NCBI GenBank assembly: GCA_002747515.1
Contig: PDPP01000004.1
Location: forward strand, 1 to 39,587
DNA length: 39,587 nucleotides
From: Candidatus Moraniibacteriota bacterium
GTDB lineage: Bacteria; Patescibacteriota; Minisyncoccia; Moranbacterales; GCA-2747515
Direction of reading: 5' to 3'
The position numbers were made by a program, and so were the translations under genes. The notes under the pieces were generated by a model. It searched no databases. It was given only the letters and a program-made list of their open reading frames with translations, and was not told where the DNA came from. Shown one piece after another: positions 7,865 to 14,787 of this stretch (position 1 is the stretch's first letter; every line of letters starts with the position of its first letter).

Positions 7865-8928
7865 GTGAAAAAATGACAAAAAAACAGCGTACGGTTTTAG
7901 CAACATATCCGATTGCTATTTTTGTGTTTTTTGCATTTTTAGTTGGTATGAGTATGTATGTGCATTATTCATATGAAAATCCTGAAAAGCTGATTATTGA
8001 TCATCAAATTGAGGAAGGAGAAAATAGTAAAAAAAAAGAAAAACAAATTAAAGAAGTTTTTTCAAAGAAAAATGACATAATAACACGTCCAGTGTTTCAG
8101 CCAGTAAAAAAAGAAGGATTTCAAGATTTATTTATCGAAAGTGCACATTCTGCAATTGTATTTGATGCAGATTCTGGGACGATTTTATGGGAAAAAAATG
8201 CTACAGAAAAACGATCAATTGCTTCGATTACAAAGCTTGTTACGTCAATGATTGTTATTGATCGTATGCAGGACATTGATGAAATTGTGACAATACCAGG
8301 TGAAATCATATCAATTGAAGGGACAACTGTTGGATGTCCAACATCTGTCATTTGCAATAGTCCACGATTTTTTCCGGGAGAAAGGGTGCGATTGCGGGAT
8401 CTTCTTAGATCAGCACTGATTTTTAGTGCAAATGATGCGGCAACAGTATTAGGTTTGCATGTGGCTGGATCTGAGGAAGCGTTTGCAAAACTGATGAATG
8501 CACGTATGAAAGAGCTTGGAGCAGGAAATACACATTTTTGCCGACCATCAGGATTGGAGCTTGATGAAAATGAAGAAAGTTGCTATTCCAGTGCATATGA
8601 TATTGCGCGTGTGATGGCACATTTACACCAACATGAAAAATATGATGTATTATGGGAAATAATGCGAACAAAAGAAATGACATTTGCAGATGTGGATAAT
8701 ACGGTGGTACATGAGTTAAAAAATACGAATCGTTTGATTGAAAAAATGGATAATCTTGCAGGAGCAAAAACGGGGTTTACACCACGTGCAGGATATTGTC
8801 TTGCTCTTGCAGCAGAAGATCACACAAAAGAACACACAGTGATTTCGATTGTTTTAGATGATTACAATCGGTTTGCTGATGTTGAGGAGATGACTACGTG
8901 GGCATTTGATAATTATGAGTGGAAGTAA
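7861..8928 (+). CDS. D-alanyl-D-alanine carboxypeptidase (serine peptidase S11)
   Basis: A penicillin-binding-protein-type DD-carboxypeptidase that trims the terminal D-Ala from peptidoglycan stem peptides. It is 355 aa, with a cytoplasmic start, one membrane anchor (about 12-36) and an external catalytic domain. All three active-site motifs are present: SxxK as SITK (122-125), SxN as SAN (189-191) and KTG (303-305, in AGAKTGFTPRAG). It lacks the C-terminal PBP5-like domain and amphipathic anchor of dacA products, because the anchor is N-terminal here. An extra loop with two Cys (C159, C165) separates the first two motifs. Its ATG overlaps the scpB stop. Confidence 0.93.
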   Translation: MSEKMTKKQRTVLATYPIAIFVFFAFLVGMSMYVHYSYENPEKLIIDHQIEEGENSKKKEKQIKEVFSKKNDIITRPVFQPVKKEGFQDLFIESAHSAIVFDADSGTILWEKNATEKRSIASITKLVTSMIVIDRMQDIDEIVTIPGEIISIEGTTVGCPTSVICNSPRFFPGERVRLRDLLRSALIFSANDAATVLGLHVAGSEEAFAKLMNARMKELGAGNTHFCRPSGLELDENEESCYSSAYDIARVMAHLHQHEKYDVLWEIMRTKEMTFADVDNTVVHELKNTNRLIEKMDNLAGAKTGFTPRAGYCLALAAEDHTKEHTVISIVLDDYNRFADVEEMTTWAFDNYEWK

Positions 8929-8935
8929 TAATTTA

Positions 8936-8944
8936 TGTTATAAT
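8936..8944 (+). promoter_or_regulatory. Extended -10 promoter giving a leaderless mraY mRNA
   Basis: TGTTATAAT again forms a perfect extended -10 (TATAAT at 8939-8944), and the mraY ATG starts at 8951, six bases after the box. Both the box and the six-base gap are the same as at scpA. The promoter straddles and follows the end of the carboxypeptidase gene (stop 8926-8928). Confidence 0.65.
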
Positions 8945-8950
8945 AATTTT

Positions 8951-10048
8951 ATGATACTTTATTCTATTTGTGCAACACCAGAAATTGAAAATGTGCTTAA
9001 AATCATGTTAACAGGCGTGATCGCGTTTGTTGTTGCTTTTTTGTTTACGCCCGTGTGGACACATTTTTTGTATAAATATAAGATTGGAATTAAGATTAAA
9101 AAAACCGGTGTTCAGGGTGATTCATTGCAACATGTATCAAATTTGCATGCACAAAAAGCTGGTACACCAACGATGGGCGGTGTGATTGTGTGGATGAGTG
9201 TTTTAATTTTAATTCTTTCGTCCGAATATATATTTCCGTTTTTTGCAGATGTGTTAGATAGTGTATTTATTGAGCGATTGGATTTTTTTTCTCGTAAACA
9301 AACATGGTTGCCACTTTTTGCTTTAGTTACAACGGGCGTGTTGGGTCTTTTTGATGATGTGATGAGTGTGCGTGGATGGGGAAGCAATAAAGGCGGAGGT
9401 ATGCGATTTGCAGCACGATTTTGGTGGCTTTTTGCAATTGCAGCGCTTGGTTCATGGTGGTTTTACGCAAAGTTAGGATGGGATGTAATTCATGTACCAG
9501 CAGTTGGAGATTTTAGTATCGGTCTTTGGTATATTCCACTTTTTATATTTGTGATCTTGTTTATGGCATTTTCTTCAAATGAAACTGATGGTCTCGATGG
9601 TCTTAATGGAGGAATTTTGACTATGGCATTTACAGCATTTACGATTATTGCTTTTGCACAAAATAAAATGGATTTAGCAGCATTTTGTCTTGCGATTTCT
9701 GGGGCTTTATTGGCATTTCTTTGGTTTAATGTATATCCAGCACGGTTTTTTATGGGAGATACTGGAGCAATTAGTTTAGGGGCAACTCTTGGTGTGGTAG
9801 CGCTTTTGACAAATTCTGTTTTTGTATTGTTTATTGTCGTTTTTGTATATGTCTTAGAATCAGGGAGTGCATTTATTCAGATTGTGTCAAAAAAGTTTTT
9901 AAAGAGAAAAATATTTTTAGCGGCACCAATCCATCATCATTTTGAAGCACTTGGTTGGCCAGAACCAAAAGTGACAATGCGTGCATGGATTTTTACTGCT
10001 GTTATGGTGATACTTGGTCTCATTATTGGTATCATTGGTATGGGGTAA
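8951..10048 (+). CDS. mraY: Phospho-N-acetylmuramoyl-pentapeptide transferase MraY
   Basis: MraY joins UDP-MurNAc-pentapeptide to undecaprenyl phosphate, making lipid I on the inner face of the membrane. The 365-aa polytopic protein has about ten membrane segments. Conserved motifs are GTPTMGG (71-77), LFDDVMSVRG, NETDGLDGL (210-218), FMGDTGA with the metal-binding D270, and the HHH loop (328-330) followed by FEALGW. All catalytic residues expected for MraY are present. The start was set at 8951, where the leaderless promoter predicts it; an in-frame upstream start at 8906 would lie inside the previous gene. murG, ftsW and the mur ligases are not adjacent, so the usual dcw cluster is broken up. 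Confidence 0.95.
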   Translation: MILYSICATPEIENVLKIMLTGVIAFVVAFLFTPVWTHFLYKYKIGIKIKKTGVQGDSLQHVSNLHAQKAGTPTMGGVIVWMSVLILILSSEYIFPFFADVLDSVFIERLDFFSRKQTWLPLFALVTTGVLGLFDDVMSVRGWGSNKGGGMRFAARFWWLFAIAALGSWWFYAKLGWDVIHVPAVGDFSIGLWYIPLFIFVILFMAFSSNETDGLDGLNGGILTMAFTAFTIIAFAQNKMDLAAFCLAISGALLAFLWFNVYPARFFMGDTGAISLGATLGVVALLTNSVFVLFIVVFVYVLESGSAFIQIVSKKFLKRKIFLAAPIHHHFEALGWPEPKVTMRAWIFTAVMVILGLIIGIIGMG

Positions 10049-10067
10049 AAATAATAAAGATAAAAAT

Positions 10068-11138
10068 ATGCAAATAAATAAAATACAAAATGCAGACGTG
10101 CGAGGTAAAAAAGTACTTATTCGTGCTGATTTTAATGTTTCTGTTGATGATAATGGTGATGCAAAGTCATTATATAAAATTCATGCTGTAAAAGATACAG
10201 TTGATTTACTTTTGCAAAATGGAGCAACACATATTGCACTTTTGACACATTTTGGTCGACCAGAGGAGGTTGAGAATAAAATGGAATTTTCTCTTCAATG
10301 TCTTGTTGATGATGTATCACGTGTTTTGGAGCGGGATGTAGTTTTTGTATCAGATTGTGTTGGCGAGAGTGTGCAAAAGGAGATAGAAGGTCATGCAGAT
10401 GGTAAAATTATGCTTTTGGAAAATGTGCGTTTTTATGAAGAGGAAAAGAAAGATATACAGTCATTTGCTGCAAAATTATGCATGCTTTTTGATGTGTATG
10501 TAAATGATGCTTTTGGTGTGTCACATCGTAAACATGCATCATTACACGCAATTACAAAGTGTATCCCATCATATGCAGGTTTATGGCTGCAAAAAGAAAT
10601 TGAAAATTTACACAAAGTTAAAAAAAACCCAGAACATCCTGCTGTAGCAATTATTGGCGGTGCAAAAATTGACACAAAACTTCCAATGATTTCTGAATTT
10701 AGTAAAAAATATGACAAAGTACTTGTTGGTGGAAAAACTGCTGTAGAAGCACAGGAGAGAGAGATGAAATTTGATGAAAAGGTAGTGTTTCCTATTGATT
10801 TTGAATATAAATTTCTTGATATTGGTTCAAAAACGATTGATAATTTTTGCGATGCGATTGCTCATGCAAAAACAATTGTGTGGAATGGTCCAATGGGACT
10901 CATTGAAGAAGAAAAATATAAAAAAGGTACAATTGCACTTATTTCTGCAATTGCAGAAAATGAAGAATGTTTTAGTTTAATCGGTGGTGGGGAAAGTGCG
11001 CAACTTGTCGAAGAAAGCGGTTTGATGGATAAAATTTCATTTGTTTCTACTGGTGGAGGTGCAATGCTTGCGTATCTTGGTGGTGAGGAAATGCCAGGAA
11101 TTAGTGTTCTTTCATGTTCAAATGATATAAAGTGTTAG
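10068..11138 (+). CDS. pgk: Phosphoglycerate kinase
   Basis: Catalyses 1,3-bisphosphoglycerate + ADP to 3-phosphoglycerate + ATP in lower glycolysis. The 356-aa protein is shorter than the usual 385-400 aa, but key elements are there: RADFNVS near the N-terminus, HFGRP, LLENVRFYEEE, VNDAFGVSHRKHAS, the nucleotide-site GGAKIDTK, WNGPMG, and the closing STGGGAMLAYLGG. The missing residues seem to come from shortened loops in both lobes rather than from a truncated end. The start is ATG 10068; an in-frame upstream start would overlap mraY. It follows mraY after 19 nt and may share its transcript. Eno follows after its own promoter. Confidence 0.95.
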   Translation: MQINKIQNADVRGKKVLIRADFNVSVDDNGDAKSLYKIHAVKDTVDLLLQNGATHIALLTHFGRPEEVENKMEFSLQCLVDDVSRVLERDVVFVSDCVGESVQKEIEGHADGKIMLLENVRFYEEEKKDIQSFAAKLCMLFDVYVNDAFGVSHRKHASLHAITKCIPSYAGLWLQKEIENLHKVKKNPEHPAVAIIGGAKIDTKLPMISEFSKKYDKVLVGGKTAVEAQEREMKFDEKVVFPIDFEYKFLDIGSKTIDNFCDAIAHAKTIVWNGPMGLIEEEKYKKGTIALISAIAENEECFSLIGGGESAQLVEESGLMDKISFVSTGGGAMLAYLGGEEMPGISVLSCSNDIKC

Positions 11139-11144
11139 TTTTTG

Positions 11145-11153
11145 TGGTATAAT
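11145..11153 (+). promoter_or_regulatory. Extended -10 promoter of eno
   Basis: TGGTATAAT (TATAAT 11148-11153) lies just after the pgk stop. It would give a leader of about 60 nt before eno, which contains the hairpin at 11181-11206. No -35 is recognisable. Confidence 0.5.
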
Positions 11154-11180
11154 TATTATAAAATAAACAGTAAGATTTTT

Positions 11181-11206
11181 CGCTTTTTGTGTTTACATAA
11201 AAAGTG
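11181..11206 (+). promoter_or_regulatory. Hairpin in the eno leader
   Basis: The segment folds into a near-perfect stem of about 11 bp with two G-U pairs (arms CGCTTTTTGTG and the matching ACATAAAAAGTG side). It is not followed by a T-run, so it is not a normal terminator. Its 3' arm ends in the first G of the putative Shine-Dalgarno GGAG (11206-11209), 11 nt before the eno ATG. It could influence ribosome access or mRNA stability; that role is inference. Confidence 0.45.
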
Positions 11207-11220
11207 GAGATGTTTCAAAT

Positions 11221-12471
11221 ATGTCAAAAATAAAAAAAGTATATGCACGTGAAATATTGGATTCTCGAGGTAATCCAACAGTAGAAACAGAAGTATGGCT
11301 TGATGATGATACAAAAGCATGGGCACAGGTGCCAAGTGGTGCGTCAACTGGTGAATTTGAAGCACTTGAGTTGCGTGATGGGGATAAAGATCGTTACGGT
11401 GGTAAAGGTGTTTTAAAAGCTGTTGAAAATGTAGTTGGTGAAATTGCGGATGCTGTAATTGGGATGGATTCTGCAGCACAAGAAGAATTAGATAAGAAAA
11501 TGATTGAGCTTGATGGGACGGAGAATAAAGAACGATTGGGAGCAAATGCGATTTTATCTGTATCACTCGCAGCTTGTCGTGCTAGTGCGATTAGTAAGAA
11601 AAAAGCATTATATGAACACATTGCAGAATTACATGGAAACAAAAAGGTGTCATTGCCAATTCCAATGTTTAATATTATTAATGGTGGCATGCATGCAGAT
11701 AGCGGTTTGGCAATTCAAGAATATAAGATTGTTCCGCATGGCGTAGAATCATTTAAAGAGCAATATCGTGCTGGGTCAGAAATATTTCATGCATTGAAAA
11801 AATATTTTGGAGAAAATCAACTTGGTACATCTGTAGGTGATGAGGGTGGATTTGCGCCACGATTAGAAAACAATCTTGCACCACTTGAAGCGATTAAATT
11901 AGCAACAGAAAAGGCAGGTTATGCAATGGGTGAACAGGTAAACATTGCAATTGATGCTGCTGCAAATTCTTTTTATCATGAAAAATGTGGCCACTATGCA
12001 TTTGCACTTGAAAATCGTGCAATGACTACTCTAGAGTTATTGGATGAATATGATAAATGGGTAAATAATCACTATGTCATGAGTATTGAAGATGGTTTAA
12101 CAGAATATGATTGGGATGGCTGGAGTGTGATGTATGAGAAATTTAATGAGAAAATTATGCTCATTGGTGATGATTTGATTGTAACCAATGCACAACGTTT
12201 ACAAAAAGCAATCGATGAAAAAGCGTGTAATTCGGTGCTAATTAAGCCAAATCAGATTGGCACTTTAACAGAAACACTTGCATGCATAAAACTTGCACAA
12301 GACAACTCCATGAAAACAGTGATTTCTCATAGAAGTGGAGAAACGATTGATGATTTTATCGCAGACCTCTCTGTTGGTGTAGGTTCGGAATACATTAAAA
12401 CGGGTTCGCTTTCGCGTGGGGAAAGGATGTGTAAGTACAATCGATTACTTACCATTTCTGAGCAATTGTAA
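11221..12471 (+). CDS. eno: Enolase
   Basis: Dehydrates 2-phosphoglycerate to phosphoenolpyruvate. The 416-aa protein covers the whole family length. Visible motifs in order are REILDSRGNPTVE (substrate loop), PSGASTGEFEALELRD, GDEGGFAP, the metal ligand region SIEDGLTEYDWDGW, LIKPNQIGTLTET, the catalytic lysine region, and SHRSGETIDDFIADL with GSLSRGERMCKYN near the end. Nothing essential is missing. The ATG at 11221 matches the family start and has a weak GGAG 11 nt upstream. The PfkB-type kinase begins four bases after the stop, so the two are probably co-transcribed. Confidence 0.97.
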   Translation: MSKIKKVYAREILDSRGNPTVETEVWLDDDTKAWAQVPSGASTGEFEALELRDGDKDRYGGKGVLKAVENVVGEIADAVIGMDSAAQEELDKKMIELDGTENKERLGANAILSVSLAACRASAISKKKALYEHIAELHGNKKVSLPIPMFNIINGGMHADSGLAIQEYKIVPHGVESFKEQYRAGSEIFHALKKYFGENQLGTSVGDEGGFAPRLENNLAPLEAIKLATEKAGYAMGEQVNIAIDAAANSFYHEKCGHYAFALENRAMTTLELLDEYDKWVNNHYVMSIEDGLTEYDWDGWSVMYEKFNEKIMLIGDDLIVTNAQRLQKAIDEKACNSVLIKPNQIGTLTETLACIKLAQDNSMKTVISHRSGETIDDFIADLSVGVGSEYIKTGSLSRGERMCKYNRLLTISEQL

Positions 12472-12475
12472 AGAT

Positions 12476-13507
12476 ATGAAAAAAAAAGAAATAAAGGTGT
12501 TATGTGTGGGAAGTATGGGGAAAGACATTTTCTTTCCTGTGGATACAGGAACTGTAATTGAAACAGTGAGTAATTCACATGTAGAAAAGCAGTTTTGCTT
12601 TGGTTATGGGAGTAAAGTGCATGTTGATGATCGATTTGTGGCATTGGGCGGTTGTGCCTGTAATGTCTCAATAGGTCTTTCACGACTTGGTATCGATGCA
12701 CGCGCATTGGGGAATATCGGTGATGATGCTGATGGGCAATGGATTGTTGATGTGCTCAAAAAAGAAGAAGTAGACATAAGTGCAATTCGCAAAATTATAA
12801 AGTCAAAAACAGATATTTCTGTAATCCTTATTGATGCGAGTACTGGAGAACGTACGATTTTTGTTAATCGTGATGTTGGTGAAAAACTTGTTTTTACGGA
12901 GAAGGATTTAAAAAAAGTTGACTGGTGCTTTATTGGGTCGTTGTATGGTGATTCTGTGGGAGATAATATGCATGTATTACATGATGCAATTATGCAAGGG
13001 AAAATTAAATTGGCATATAATCCAGGTGCGTATAATATTGCACAGGATGAAAATATCGTTCTTGATCTCATCCATCATGCAAATGTGGTTTTTACAAATA
13101 AATCAGAGGCTTGTGATATTATTTCGTATTTTGATCTTGATTTAGAGGAAGCAGATTTTGCGGATGAAAAGATGCTTATTGAAACACTTTTATTACATAT
13201 GAAAAGTGATGATAGTATCGCTGTTGTTACAGATGGACGTCGTGGTGCATGGGCCGGTGATAAGAGAGGGATTTATCATGTAAGCACAATTGAAAAAAAA
13301 GTGCACGATGCAACAGGGGCAGGAGATGCATTTGCAAGTGGATTTTTAGGTGCATTGTTTCGTGAAGATACGATTGATAAATGTATACAATGTGGTAGCG
13401 CAAACGGTGATGCAGTAGTTGATTATTACGGTGCGCAAGAGGGTTTATTAACTTATGGTACAATGAAAGACAAGTTGCATTTATTTGATGTGAGGAAGAT
13501 AAAATAA
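12476..13507 (+). CDS. PfkB-family carbohydrate or nucleoside kinase
   Basis: This 343-aa protein is a ribokinase-fold (PfkB) kinase. PfkB signature 1 is seen around GGCACNVSIGLSRLG (58-72), and signature 2, DATGAGDAFASGF, is near 278-290, giving the catalytic Asp and anion hole. An N-terminal stretch (about 18-50), longer than in ribokinase, may form a lid. The substrate cannot be read from motifs; ribose, adenosine, fructose-6-phosphate or another sugar are all possible. It starts four bases after eno and is followed after six bases by the FtsA/PilM-like gene. The glycolytic neighbours pgk and eno make a sugar-phosphate role attractive, but that is only context. The upstream in-frame ATG at 12416 lies inside eno and was rejected. 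Confidence 0.88.
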   Translation: MKKKEIKVLCVGSMGKDIFFPVDTGTVIETVSNSHVEKQFCFGYGSKVHVDDRFVALGGCACNVSIGLSRLGIDARALGNIGDDADGQWIVDVLKKEEVDISAIRKIIKSKTDISVILIDASTGERTIFVNRDVGEKLVFTEKDLKKVDWCFIGSLYGDSVGDNMHVLHDAIMQGKIKLAYNPGAYNIAQDENIVLDLIHHANVVFTNKSEACDIISYFDLDLEEADFADEKMLIETLLLHMKSDDSIAVVTDGRRGAWAGDKRGIYHVSTIEKKVHDATGAGDAFASGFLGALFREDTIDKCIQCGSANGDAVVDYYGAQEGLLTYGTMKDKLHLFDVRKIK

Positions 13508-13513
13508 AAAAAG

Positions 13514-14776
13514 ATGAGCATATTTAATAGATTTACAAATTTACAAAAAGAAAAGGATTGTTACCTTGCGCTTGATATAGGAACGGAAATGGTAAAATCT
13601 TTGGTTTTTAAAATTGACTCTAGTGAAAAAAGAGGTGTAGTCGTGGGTATTGGGAGACAAAAACAGGATCGTGGAAATATGCAAAGTGGTGCGATATCAG
13701 ATATTAATGGTGTGATTAACGCATGTCGCAAGGCGATCGATGCTGCACAGAGATCGGCTAACATTGGAGGAGTGACGCATACGGTTATGGGTGTTGCTGG
13801 TGAGTTGGTAAAAGGAACGACCACAACGGTGCATTATGAGCGTTCAAATCCAAATGCACGTATTGAAATGCCAGAATTTAAAGATATCATTCAGCGTGTA
13901 CAATGGAAAACATTGGAGCGTATAAAAGAACAAGTGGAGTGGGAGCTTGGTCGTTCGGTTGATGTAACATTGATCAATGCAGCAATCGTTGATGTGCGTA
14001 TTGATGGATATCGTGTGACAAACCCTTTAAATTTTCAAGGTAAGAGTTTGTCTATTAGTGTATTTAATGCGTATGCACCACAAATGCATCTTGGTGCAGT
14101 GGATATGATTGCTGAGGAGTTAGGACTCGAACTGATTCGTGTAGCGGCAGAACCTTATGCAGTTTCAGCATCTGTAGGGTATGAGGATATTTTGGATTTT
14201 AGTGGGATTTTTGTGGATGTTGGTGGCGGCACTACTGATATAGCTGTTGTGCGTAATGGAGGATTGGAGGGAACAAAGATGTTTGCATTAGGAGGACGTG
14301 CATTTACAAAGCGATTGGCACAAGCATTACGTATCCCATTTGATGAAGCAGAGCTATTGAAAATTAAATACGCTTATGGTAAGCTTCCACAAAATGTTTC
14401 AGAACAGTTTTCTCGCATATTAACACAAGATAGTAAGGTATGGTTGGGTGGTATTGAGTTGTCGTTGATGGAGTTTGCGGAAAAAGATCTCTTACCGTCA
14501 AATATTTATTTGTGTGGAGGAGGGAGTGCATTACCGGAAATTGGAAATATTTTGCTTTCACAGGATTGGGCAAAGAAATTACCTTTTACAAAAACACCAC
14601 AAGTGAACTTTTTGCAGCCAAAAGATGTAATTAATATTGTTGATCAAACAGGGGAATTGGATAATCCACAAGATGTAACTCCGATGGCATTAGCAAATCT
14701 CGTGGTTGACATGTCAACAAAAGAAAAAACAATATCACAAGTATTACAACGTGCGATGCGTGATGTGCAAAAATAA
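13514..14776 (+). CDS. FtsA/PilM-like actin-fold ATPase
   Basis: This 420-aa protein has the actin/HSP70 nucleotide fold with an SHS2-type insert, as in the cell-division protein FtsA and the pilus protein PilM. Phosphate-1 is around LALDIGTEMVKSLVF (18-32), phosphate-2 is VDVGGGTTDIAVV (about 234-246) and the adenosine loop is CGGGSALPEI (about 335). The MGVAGELVKG stretch and the following region (about 95-200) would form the 1C/SHS2 subdomain. I see no clear amphipathic membrane-targeting helix at the C-terminus, which argues against canonical FtsA. The next gene, 11 nt downstream, encodes a single-pass membrane protein, a plausible partner (as PilM binds PilN). No ftsZ is in the window. 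Confidence 0.85.
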   Translation: MSIFNRFTNLQKEKDCYLALDIGTEMVKSLVFKIDSSEKRGVVVGIGRQKQDRGNMQSGAISDINGVINACRKAIDAAQRSANIGGVTHTVMGVAGELVKGTTTTVHYERSNPNARIEMPEFKDIIQRVQWKTLERIKEQVEWELGRSVDVTLINAAIVDVRIDGYRVTNPLNFQGKSLSISVFNAYAPQMHLGAVDMIAEELGLELIRVAAEPYAVSASVGYEDILDFSGIFVDVGGGTTDIAVVRNGGLEGTKMFALGGRAFTKRLAQALRIPFDEAELLKIKYAYGKLPQNVSEQFSRILTQDSKVWLGGIELSLMEFAEKDLLPSNIYLCGGGSALPEIGNILLSQDWAKKLPFTKTPQVNFLQPKDVINIVDQTGELDNPQDVTPMALANLVVDMSTKEKTISQVLQRAMRDVQK

Positions 14777-14787
14777 GTGGATAGATT

